Shown piece by piece: positions 9,467-16,655 of a stretch of DNA of 64,000 nucleotides; the stretch's first letter is position 1; every line of letters starts with the position of its first letter. The notes below the pieces were generated by a model. It did not search any database. It worked only from the letters and a program-made list of their open reading frames with translations, and was not told the origin of the DNA. The stretch is from the NCBI RefSeq assembly GCF_040545875.1, contig NZ_JBEPMR010000014.1. One strand, 5' to 3'. Source of the DNA: Faecalicatena_A orotica. GTDB lineage: Bacteria > Bacillota > Clostridia > Lachnospirales > Lachnospiraceae. The position numbers and the translations under genes are program-made.

Positions 9467-9562
9467 CTATCCTCCTGTCTGTAGGACCGTAAAAAGGGTC
9501 AGTTCCTTCTCTTTGAAGTTGCTGACCTTTTGATGATCTTCTACAATGCTATAATTTAACAA

Positions 9563-9588
9563 CAGGCTGAGATTTTCACCTCAGCCTG
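9563..9588 (-). terminator. Hairpin after rpmE
   Basis: CAGGCTGAG (9563-9571) and CTCAGCCTG (9580-9588) form a perfect 9-bp stem with an 8-base loop just after the rpmE stop. The following bases on the minus strand are T-rich but not a clean T tract, so it may attenuate rather than stop transcription into the DUF1385 gene. Confidence 0.6.
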
Positions 9589-9601
9589 CAATAAATCATT
9601 C

Positions 9602-9802
9602 CTATTTCATACCATATTTCTTATTGAACTTGTCTACACGTCCGCGAGCCTGGTTAGCTTTCTGCTGGCCTGTGTAGAATGGATGGCATTTGGAGCAGAT
9701 TTCTACGTGGATATCTTTGTTTGTAGAACCTGTTACGAATGTGTTCCCACAGTTGCAAGTTACTGTTGCCTGATGGTACTCTGGATGGATTCCTTCTCTC
9801 AT
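9602..9802 (-). CDS. rpmE: 50S ribosomal protein L31, zinc-binding form
   Basis: The 66-residue product starts MREGIHPEYH and has the L31 core with paired cysteines, CNCGNTF and CSKCHPFYTG, of the zinc-binding type. The open frame extends three codons further to a GTG, but the ATG at 9802 is the normal L31 start and has AGAGGTG placed suitably upstream. It has its own promoter upstream and a hairpin after the stop. Presence of the cysteine form suggests that zinc-free paralogues, if any, lie elsewhere. Confidence 0.96.
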   Translation of the reverse strand: MREGIHPEYHQATVTCNCGNTFVTGSTNKDIHVEICSKCHPFYTGQQKANQARGRVDKFNKKYGMK

Positions 9803-9858
9803 GATTTTCACCTCTCTATTTCAAAATATAGTTATTATAATCTCTAAACAGCTTTGTT

Positions 9859-9887
9859 ATTGTATCATAAGATTTTTTGTTTTGCAA
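9859..9887 (-). promoter_or_regulatory. rpmE promoter
   Basis: On the minus strand TTGCAA (9882-9887), a 17-base spacer and TACAAT (9859-9864), with TG one base before the -10, form a good extended -10 promoter about 55 bases upstream of rpmE. Confidence 0.7.
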
Positions 9888-9971
9888 GTGATTTCTCTGA
9901 ATAATCTGTGAAACGGCTTATTTTTTTGAACCAGACCTGCCGGGCAACATAAAATAGAAGTAATACAGTAG

Positions 9972-10001
9972 TTGTGTAATGTTATTTTGTCATGTTATAC
10001 T
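9972..10001 (+). promoter_or_regulatory. Promoter for the TauE-family permease
   Basis: TTGTGT (9972-9977), an 18-base spacer and TATACT (9996-10001) preceded by TGT form a plausible extended -10 promoter, 37 bases before the chosen ATG. Confidence 0.55.
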
Positions 10002-10037
10002 GCTCTTACTAAGTTTAATTACAAAGGAGTACTTCTA

Positions 10038-10799
10038 ATGGAAATTACAGCATCCACATTTTTTATTGTCTGTCCCTTTCTGTTCCTTGCCGGAATGGTA
10101 GATGCCATCGGCGGAGGAGGCGGACTAATCTCACTTCCTGCCTATCTGATTGCAGGGCTGCCCCCTCACACGGCTGTTGCCACGAACAAGATGTCTTCCA
10201 CTTGCGGAACAGCACTTGCAACTTACCGCTTTATCAAAAACGGACTGGTAAATTTTAAGCTCGCTGTCCCGTCTGTCATTGCCGCGATCATTGGTTCTTC
10301 CATCGGTGCCCATATCTCCATGATCGTGCCGGAAAAAATCATGCTGTATGTTCTGGTCGGGATTCTGCCTGTATCTGCATTCCTTGTACTGAACAAAAAA
10401 CTGTTCCATGACAAGGGAAGTGATACGGTTACCCTCGATAAAAGAACCTACCTCACCGCCACGATCGCCGCCCTGATCATCGGTATGTACGACGGCTTTT
10501 ACGGTCCGGGGACCGGAACCTTTCTGATCATCGCATTCACCGTATTTGCAAAGCTGAGCATTAAGACATCCAACGGGCAGGCAAAGGTCATTAATTTAAC
10601 GACAAATATTACATCCTTAGTCATATTCCTTATAAACGGGCAGGTTCTGATCCCTGTCGGAATCGCCGCCGCTTTATGCAACATGGCCGGCGGTTATCTG
10701 GGAGCCGGGATGGTTATGAAGAACGGGGCAAAGATTGTAAAACCGAGTATCCTGCTCGTCCTTTTCCTTCTGCTCTTAAAAGTACTGAATGTATATTAA
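10038..10799 (+). CDS. TSUP/TauE-SafE family permease
   Basis: The 253-residue protein has about eight transmembrane helices in two similar halves, each with a glycine-rich signature: FLAGMVDAIGGGGGLISLPA (about 12-32) and IIGMYDGFYGPGTGTFLIIAF (about 150-170). This is the sulfite exporter TauE/SafE family, which moves small sulfur-containing or organic anions; the substrate here cannot be told. The start at 10038 follows AAAGGAG (10023-10029); the longer frame from 9972 would cover the promoter. It is on the opposite strand to its neighbours and sits between rpmE and rho, which are often adjacent in Firmicutes. Confidence 0.9.
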   Translation: MEITASTFFIVCPFLFLAGMVDAIGGGGGLISLPAYLIAGLPPHTAVATNKMSSTCGTALATYRFIKNGLVNFKLAVPSVIAAIIGSSIGAHISMIVPEKIMLYVLVGILPVSAFLVLNKKLFHDKGSDTVTLDKRTYLTATIAALIIGMYDGFYGPGTGTFLIIAFTVFAKLSIKTSNGQAKVINLTTNITSLVIFLINGQVLIPVGIAAALCNMAGGYLGAGMVMKNGAKIVKPSILLVLFLLLLKVLNVY

Positions 10800-10811
10800 G
10801 GTACATCAGAT

Positions 10812-12161
10812 TTATATAAATTTCTTCTTAATTACCGTCTGTACAAGATCTGCGTTGTTCTTTGTCTGGGCGAACATATTAAGAAGATTGTCCACAGCCT
10901 CATCTGCTTTCATACCATTCATTGCCCTGCGGATAATGTAAACAGCATCCTGCTCTTCTCTTGTCAGCAGAAGGTCTTCTCTTCTTGTTCCTGACTTCGG
11001 AATATCAATTGCAGGGAATACTCTCTTCTCCTGCAGTTTCCTGTCCAGAACAAGTTCCATGTTGCCGGTACCTTTGAACTCCTCGTATACGACATCATCC
11101 ATCTTACTTCCCGTCTCAACAAGTGCGGTTGCAAGAATGGTCAGGCTTCCGCCCTCTCTCATATTTCTCGCCGCACCAAAGAAACGCTTCGGCATATGCA
11201 GCGCCGCCGGGTCGAGACCGCCGGAAAGTGTTCTTCCTGACGGTGGAACGGTCAGGTTGTATGCACGTGCAAGCCTCGTGATACTGTCCAGAAGGATCAT
11301 GACATCCTTGCCGTGCTCAACAAGACGTTTTGCACGCTCGATCACCATCTCAGACACTCTTTTGTGATGCTCCGGAAGTTCATCAAACGTAGAATAAATA
11401 ACCTCTACATTCGGTCCCCCGATTGCTTCTTTAATATCGGTAACTTCCTCCGGACGCTCATCGATCAGGAGGATCAGAAGATGCATGTTCGGCTCTCTCT
11501 TCTGCACAGATAGTGCCGCCTCTTTTAACAAGGTTGTCTTACCTGCCTTCGGAGGAGACACAATCATACCACGCTGTCCCTTTCCGATTGGTGAAAGCAG
11601 GTCTACGATTCTCATTGCAGTAGAGCATCCCGGTGTCTCCAGACGCAGGCGCTGGTTCGGGAAAATCGGAGTCAGGTCTTCGAAATTGGTGCGCTTCATC
11701 GCTTCTGCCGGCCTCAGTCCGTTAATTGTTGAAACATACAAAAGAGCGCTGAACTTTTCAGACTGTGTCTTAATTCTTTTGTTTCCCGTAATAATATCTC
11801 CTGTTTTCAAATTAAATCTGCGGATCTGGGAAGGTGAAACATATACGTCCTTCTCCCCCGGCAGATAATTCTCACAGCGGATAAACCCATATCCGTCAGG
11901 CAGTACCTCCAGAATACCGTTCGCTGTTTCCCCGCTGTCCAGCTGCTCGATATCAGTAGTCTCCTTCTTATCTTTTAATTCTTCTTTAATTTCTTCCTTC
12001 GCTTCTGCCTTTGCCTCCTCCATTTCTTCTTTCTTGTCCTGTGAAAGCATAGCCTCTATCAGATCACTTTTTTTCATCGTGGAAACGCCTTTCATTTTTC
12101 TGGCCTTTGCAAGCTCCTTAAGTGTAGCAAGAGGCAGAGATTCATACTTTTCTCTCGTCAT
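10812..12161 (-). CDS. rho: Transcription termination factor Rho
   Basis: The protein has an N-terminal SAP-like helical segment (YESLPLATLKELAKARKMKG), a Lys/Glu-rich linker, the cold-shock-like RNA-binding domain (EVLPDGYGFIRCENYLPG) and the hexameric RecA-type ATPase with Walker A SPPKAGKTTLLK, Walker B LLILLIDERPEEV and the Q/R-loop region DSITRLARAYN. The longest frame starts at 12206. The ATG at 12161 is preferred because AAAGGAATAG precedes it and nothing like a ribosome site precedes 12206, giving 449 residues. The rho and TauE stops are 12 bases apart and convergent, with no evident terminator between. Confidence 0.96.
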   Translation of the reverse strand: MTREKYESLPLATLKELAKARKMKGVSTMKKSDLIEAMLSQDKKEEMEEAKAEAKEEIKEELKDKKETTDIEQLDSGETANGILEVLPDGYGFIRCENYLPGEKDVYVSPSQIRRFNLKTGDIITGNKRIKTQSEKFSALLYVSTINGLRPAEAMKRTNFEDLTPIFPNQRLRLETPGCSTAMRIVDLLSPIGKGQRGMIVSPPKAGKTTLLKEAALSVQKREPNMHLLILLIDERPEEVTDIKEAIGGPNVEVIYSTFDELPEHHKRVSEMVIERAKRLVEHGKDVMILLDSITRLARAYNLTVPPSGRTLSGGLDPAALHMPKRFFGAARNMREGGSLTILATALVETGSKMDDVVYEEFKGTGNMELVLDRKLQEKRVFPAIDIPKSGTRREDLLLTREEQDAVYIIRRAMNGMKADEAVDNLLNMFAQTKNNADLVQTVIKKKFI

Positions 12162-12238
12162 AAATTCAACTATTCCTTTCTTTAAAATTAATGTTATTAA
12201 GTTCATGTATTCATTTTATAAAAAATGTCGCGGGAACC

Positions 12239-12280
12239 TTAGTCTGAAGTGACTTGTCCGAATTCAGGGATGTATGCCAT
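12239..12280 (-). other. Possible short leader ORF upstream of rho
   Basis: In the 303-base rho/malic-enzyme gap, a 13-codon frame MAYIPEFGQVTSD opens on the rho strand with GGAG six bases before its ATG; the same frame extends to an ATG at 12292 without a ribosome site. It ends about 75 bases before rho. Rho genes are often autoregulated through their leaders, so a leader peptide is possible, but the frame is short and could be chance. Confidence 0.2.
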
Positions 12281-12383
12281 ACCTGTCTCCATAGATGTAT
12301 TAAATCTGTACCCATTATACATCATCTTTCGTAAAAAGGAAAGTTTTTTTTGCAAAACTATCACAAACCATTTTGTTTCCTGC

Positions 12384-12412
12384 TTGCGTTGCATTTCCAA
12401 GAGTGATATGAT
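12384..12412 (+). promoter_or_regulatory. Promoter for the malic enzyme operon
   Basis: TTGCGT (12384-12389), a 17-base spacer and TATGAT (12407-12412) form a plausible promoter 52 bases before the malic enzyme ATG. The rest of the gap to rho (12162-12464) holds only the small rho-leader frame and no strong hairpin. Confidence 0.5.
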
Positions 12413-12464
12413 AATGAACAGATATAACAATAAGAAGATCATTATAAAACAGCGAGGTAACAAA

Positions 12465-13613
12465 ATGACAAACAGTGAAAAAGCATTGCAGATGCATGAA
12501 CAATGGAACGGAAAAATCGAGACCACAGCAAAAGCCCATGTGAATTCAAGGGAAGACCTTGCTATCGCTTATACCCCGGGTGTTGCAGAACCGTGTAAGG
12601 TCATTGCTAAAGATCCGGATACGGCGTATAAATATACAATCAAAGCGAATACGATCGCGGTCGTATCTGACGGGAGCGCAGTCCTTGGGCTCGGTAACAT
12701 CGGTGCACGTGCGGCGATGCCCGTTATGGAAGGGAAGGCCGTCCTGTTCAAAGAATTTGGCGGTGTCAATGCCGTGCCGATCTGTCTGGACACCCAGGAT
12801 ACAGAAGAGATCATTAAAACAATTGTAAATATAGCCCCTGCCTTCGGCGGGATCAATCTGGAAGATATTTCGGCACCGCGCTGTTTCGAAATTGAGGAGC
12901 GCCTGAAGGAACTTCTGGATATTCCTGTTTTCCACGATGACCAGCATGGTACGGCCATTGTTGTACTGGCTGGTGTAATCAATGCCCTGAAAGTGACGGG
13001 AAAAGCAAAAGAAAGCTGTAAAGTCGTGGTTAACGGCGCGGGTTCTGCAGGGGTGGCCATCACGAAGCTGCTTCTCACATACGGTTTTCAGAATGTTACA
13101 ATGTGTGACATCAATGGCATCATCAGCAAGGCTTCCCCTAATCTGAACTGGATGCAGGAAAAGATGACTGAAGTCACAAACCTTGAAGGAAATACAGGCA
13201 CACTGGCAGACGCCCTGAAAGGTGCTGACATTTTTGTAGGTGTCTCGGCTCCTAACATCGTCACAAAAGAGATGGTCGCTTCCATGAACCAGGATGCCAT
13301 CCTCTTTGCTATGGCGAATCCTGTTCCGGAGATCATGCCTGACCTTGCGAAAGAAGCGGGGGCAAAAGTAGTCGGAACAGGGCGTTCTGATTTCCCGAAC
13401 CAGGTCAATAATGTCGTTGCATTCCCAGGGATCTTCAAAGGGGCTCTGGAAGGACGTGCAGCACAGATTACAGAAGAAATGAAGCTGGCGACCGCAAAGG
13501 CGATTGCAGGTCTTGTACCTGACGAAGAATTGAATGAAAACAATATTCTTCCGGAAGCATTCGATCCGCGTGTGGCTGATGCAGTAAGCAAAGCAGTAAA
13601 GGAATTGATATAG
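12465..13613 (+). CDS. NAD(P)-dependent malic enzyme
   Basis: The 382-residue product is a short bacterial malic enzyme, oxidatively decarboxylating malate to pyruvate. The N-terminal half has LAIAYTPGVAEPCKVI and GARAAMPVMEGKAVLFK; the metal and catalytic region is ISAPRCFEIEERL and VFHDDQHGTAIVVLAG; the Rossmann motif VNGAGSAGVAITKLL follows (about residue 188), then FAMANPVPEIMPD. It lacks the phosphotransacetylase-like C-terminal domain of long MaeB enzymes. The start at 12465 has GAGGT 8 bases upstream, whereas the longer frame runs through the promoter. It is immediately followed by the radical SAM gene (TAG then ATG, no gap). Confidence 0.93.
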   Translation: MTNSEKALQMHEQWNGKIETTAKAHVNSREDLAIAYTPGVAEPCKVIAKDPDTAYKYTIKANTIAVVSDGSAVLGLGNIGARAAMPVMEGKAVLFKEFGGVNAVPICLDTQDTEEIIKTIVNIAPAFGGINLEDISAPRCFEIEERLKELLDIPVFHDDQHGTAIVVLAGVINALKVTGKAKESCKVVVNGAGSAGVAITKLLLTYGFQNVTMCDINGIISKASPNLNWMQEKMTEVTNLEGNTGTLADALKGADIFVGVSAPNIVTKEMVASMNQDAILFAMANPVPEIMPDLAKEAGAKVVGTGRSDFPNQVNNVVAFPGIFKGALEGRAAQITEEMKLATAKAIAGLVPDEELNENNILPEAFDPRVADAVSKAVKELI

Positions 13614-14540
13614 ATGAACCGCTGGGGGGAAAAGCGCTACCACTCTCTGGATTATGATTTAAAGCAGATTTACCACGAAAAAGTTTATAAGATTACACTG
13701 AACGGGGGCATGACATGCCCGAACCGTGACGGGACCGTCGGAACAGGCGGCTGCATCTTCTGCAGTGCCAGTGGTTCCGGTGATTTTGCCGGTCCGAAAA
13801 CGCTGTCCATCTCGGAACAGATTGCACGCGGCAAGCAGGAACTGAACGGAAAAAGGCCGGTCCACTCTTATATTGCTTATTTTCAGGCATTTACTAACAC
13901 CTATGCCCCGTTAAGCCGTCTGGAACAGCTCTTTACAGAAGCTGTTCAGGACGAGGATGTAAAGATTCTTTCCGTTGCAACAAGGCCTGACTGTCTCGGT
14001 GATGACGTGTTGGAACTGTTGGGACGGTTAAACCGGATAAAGCCTGTCTGGATCGAGCTTGGCCTGCAGACCATACACGCAGATACTGCTAAGTTCATCC
14101 GCAGGGGTTATGAACTGCCTGTTTTTGAAAAAGCAGTGAAGGATCTGAGGGCACTTGGAATTACCGTCATAGTCCATACAATCCTCTTCCTTCCCGGAGA
14201 GACGAAAGAAATGATGATGGAAACACTTGATTATCTGAATCATATGGATATTCAGGGAATAAAGCTCCAGCTTCTGCATATTTTAAAAGATACAGACCTT
14301 GCAGAAGTATATGAGGCGCATCCCTTCCCGGTTCCGGATATGGATGAATATATCCGTTTTCTGGGGACCTGTATCTCACACCTGAATCCGCAGATCACAA
14401 TCCACCGCCTGACAGGCGACGGACCGGGCAGTCTTCTGACCGCCCCTCTGTGGACAAGCAATAAAAGAACTGTGCTGAATACACTGCACCGCTATTTAAA
14501 GGAGCAGGATATCTGGCAGGGAAAGGAGTATTATGGCTGA
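13614..14540 (+). CDS. TIGR01212-family radical SAM protein (YhcC-like)
   Basis: The 308-residue protein belongs to the YhcC/TIGR01212 group. The [4Fe-4S] cysteines lie in MTCPNRDGTVGTGGCIFCSA, with the long first spacing (C-X11-C-X2-C) shared with Elp3-like enzymes. Further landmarks are YFQAFTNTYAPL, the VATRPDCL segment and WIELGLQTIH. Function is unproven; RNA modification is the usual guess because of the Elp3-like fold. Its ATG directly follows the malic enzyme stop and its end overlaps the DUF4364 gene by 8 bases, so the three genes form an operon. Confidence 0.93.
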   Translation: MNRWGEKRYHSLDYDLKQIYHEKVYKITLNGGMTCPNRDGTVGTGGCIFCSASGSGDFAGPKTLSISEQIARGKQELNGKRPVHSYIAYFQAFTNTYAPLSRLEQLFTEAVQDEDVKILSVATRPDCLGDDVLELLGRLNRIKPVWIELGLQTIHADTAKFIRRGYELPVFEKAVKDLRALGITVIVHTILFLPGETKEMMMETLDYLNHMDIQGIKLQLLHILKDTDLAEVYEAHPFPVPDMDEYIRFLGTCISHLNPQITIHRLTGDGPGSLLTAPLWTSNKRTVLNTLHRYLKEQDIWQGKEYYG

Positions 14541-15045
14541 ATCATTCACACTCTATAAACTAATTGTATTGTACATGCTCGAGAAAGTAGACTTTCCGCT
14601 GACGACCTCACAAATCTCAGAATTTATACTGGACAAAGGCTACACAACGTACTTTAAGCTTCAGGAGACCTTGTCAGAAATGATGGAGTCAGGATTACTC
14701 AGGGTCGAGACAACCCATAACAGGACATTATATCACCTGACCGAGAACGGGGAAGAAACCATTCAATTTTTCAAAAATAAAATCTCCCCTGCAATCCAGA
14801 AAGATATTGATGAATTTCTGAAGGAAAAGCAGTATGACCTGAAAGAAGAAGTTGCCATAAAGTCTGATTACTATCTGAATACAAGGCATGAATACGATGT
14901 GCAGTGCCAGATCGTAGAAAATGGTTTCAGCCTCATCGACCTGAAACTTACCGTTCCTACAGAGGTCGAGGCCGAAACCATCGCAAATAACTGGACCGGA
15001 CAATGCCAGGATATCTATGCATTACTCCTGTCTAAGCTTCTCTAA
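14533..15045 (+). CDS. DUF4364 family protein, winged-helix-like
   Basis: The 170-residue protein fits DUF4364, a family widespread in Lachnospiraceae and Clostridia. The N-terminal part (about 1-80) reads like a winged helix: LVLYMLEKVDFPLTTSQISEF, then a recognition-helix-like TYFKLQETLSEMMESGLL and a wing ending TLYHLTENGEETI. The C-terminal half is a mixed domain of unknown role. A DNA-binding regulator is inferred, not shown. It overlaps the radical SAM gene by 8 bases and its last 24 bases overlap the 3' end of convergent rarA. Confidence 0.85.
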   Translation: MAESFTLYKLIVLYMLEKVDFPLTTSQISEFILDKGYTTYFKLQETLSEMMESGLLRVETTHNRTLYHLTENGEETIQFFKNKISPAIQKDIDEFLKEKQYDLKEEVAIKSDYYLNTRHEYDVQCQIVENGFSLIDLKLTVPTEVEAETIANNWTGQCQDIYALLLSKLL

Positions 15046-16338
15046 ATGTTCTTTGATTGTTTTTTCATAACCCATGACGCCCGGTTCGTAGAATCTGGCG
15101 TCTTTTATTTCATCCGGGAGATACTGCTGGTCAACATAGTGGTTCGGATAATCATGGGCATATTTATAGCCGATGCCATGCCCCAGCTTCTGTGATCCCT
15201 TATAATGCGCGTCCTGAAGATGTGACGGGACAGTCGTCTTCTGGTTCTTTACTCTCTCCATTGCGGAAAAAATAGCATTCGTGGCTGAGTTGCTCTTCGG
15301 AGCGGATGCCACATAAGTGACTGCCTGGGACAGAATAATCTGGGATTCCGGCATACCGATCCGCTCCACCGCCTGAGCCGCGGACACTGCAACCGTCAGT
15401 GCCATCGGATCGGCATTGCCCACATCCTCGGAGGCACAGATCATGATCCTTCTGGCAATGAACTTAATATCTTCGCCCGCATAGAGCATCTTCGCCAGAT
15501 AATAAACGGCCGCATCCGGGTCTGACCCGCGCATACTCTTAATGAACGCAGAAATGGTATCGTAATGGTTATCTCCTGTCTTATCATACCGCACTACCCT
15601 CTTCTGGATACATTCGGAAGCCACATCCAGCGTAATATGTATTTTCCCATCCGCACTTCGCTCCGTCGTGAGGATTCCGAGCTCAACAGCATTCAAGGCA
15701 TTTCTCGCATCCCCGCCGGAAACATCAGCGAGAAAATCCAGCGCATCGTCTTCGATCTCAGCCGAAAAGCTCCCCATCCCCTTCTTCTCATCATAGACTG
15801 CCCGTTTTATCAGAGTCTTCACCTCGTCTTTGCTCAGTGACCGCAGTTCAAACACACTGGAACGTGATATCAGGGCCCCGTTCACTTCAAAATAAGGATT
15901 CTCCGTGGTGGCGCCAATCAGCGTGATCGTGCCGTCTTCCACGTAAGGCAGAAGGTAATCCTGCTGTCCCTTATTGAAACGGTGAATCTCATCGACAAAC
16001 AGAATCGTCTTCTTCTGGTACATCCCCAGAAGCTCCTTCGCTCCTTTCACCACTTCCTCCATGTCCTTCTTCCCTGCAATCGTCGCATTGATCTGCTTGA
16101 ATTCAGAACTCGTCGTATTGGCAATCACCTTCGCCAGTGTCGTCTTACCCGTCCCCGGCGGGCCGTAAAAAATCAGGGAGCCAAGCTTGTCAGCCTTAAT
16201 TGCCCGGTACAGCAGCTTGTCCTTTCCGATAATGTGCTGCTGGCCCACCACCTCATCCAGAGTCGTAGGACGCATCCTTGACGCAAGAGGTGACTCCTTC
16301 TCCTGCTTTGTTTCTCTCATATAGTCAAATAAATCCAT
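15022..16338 (-). CDS. rarA: Replication-associated recombination protein A (MgsA), AAA+ ATPase
   Basis: The 438-residue protein is a full-length RarA/MgsA clamp-loader-like ATPase acting at stalled forks. Visible are the N-terminal LASRMRPTTLDEVVGQQHI, Walker A GPPGTGKTTLAK (about 60), Walker B LFVDEIHRFNKGQQD, sensor 1 GATTENPYF and the C-terminal tetramerisation domain with GSDPDAAVYYLAKML and GYKYAHDYPNHYVDQQYLP. AAAGGAAG precedes the ATG. Its 3' end overlaps the convergent DUF4364 gene. It marks the left boundary of the island that follows upstream. Confidence 0.95.
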   Translation of the reverse strand: MDLFDYMRETKQEKESPLASRMRPTTLDEVVGQQHIIGKDKLLYRAIKADKLGSLIFYGPPGTGKTTLAKVIANTTSSEFKQINATIAGKKDMEEVVKGAKELLGMYQKKTILFVDEIHRFNKGQQDYLLPYVEDGTITLIGATTENPYFEVNGALISRSSVFELRSLSKDEVKTLIKRAVYDEKKGMGSFSAEIEDDALDFLADVSGGDARNALNAVELGILTTERSADGKIHITLDVASECIQKRVVRYDKTGDNHYDTISAFIKSMRGSDPDAAVYYLAKMLYAGEDIKFIARRIMICASEDVGNADPMALTVAVSAAQAVERIGMPESQIILSQAVTYVASAPKSNSATNAIFSAMERVKNQKTTVPSHLQDAHYKGSQKLGHGIGYKYAHDYPNHYVDQQYLPDEIKDARFYEPGVMGYEKTIKEHLEKLRQE

Positions 16339-16564
16339 GATGACAACTTCCTTTCCATAGAATTATACATTGCTGTTCATACAGTCTACTTTAAAAATAG
16401 AGCCTGATACTTATATTATTCCAAAAGGACGGAAAATTCAATACCTCTTTCTCTTGTTGGCATATAATCAATCCGAGCAATCTCCGAACAAAAGTAAGTC
16501 ATAAAACTAAAATCATATACGGACAATTTATCTATAATGGGTTATTTACTTTAATAATTCTTTC
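16339..16564. other. A+T-rich gap between rarA and the left inverted repeat
   Basis: This stretch, with the repeat itself, makes up the 317-base gap before the ATP-grasp gene. It is strongly A+T-rich. A perfect -10 hexamer TATAAT (16533-16538), pointing right, lies 27 bases outside the repeat but has no recognisable -35. A small open frame or RNA could not be supported. Confidence 0.35.
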
Positions 16565-16600
16565 GTATTGGATAATACATAGTTATCTATTATTGATTTA
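16565..16600 (+). repeat. 36-bp inverted repeat, left copy
   Basis: These 36 bases recur exactly, in reverse complement, at 20542-20577, and the identity stops sharply on both sides. The inner part is itself a dyad: GATAA (16571-16575), a 7-base asymmetric centre TACATAG, then TTATC (16583-16587). Short arms around a 7-base core are the shape of a tyrosine-recombinase crossover site. The copy ends 55 bases before the start of the ATP-grasp/radical-SAM gene. Confidence 0.9.
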
Positions 16601-16655
16601 AATGCTGCAAATGTATAAAGTCTTAACACAATTAATTTAGAAAGGAGCAATGCAA

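Noticed and set aside
12546..13643. Long open frame (365 codons) on the minus strand
   Set aside because: It lies fully antisense to the clear malic enzyme gene, has no ribosome site and reads as Cys/His/Arg-rich, family-less protein.
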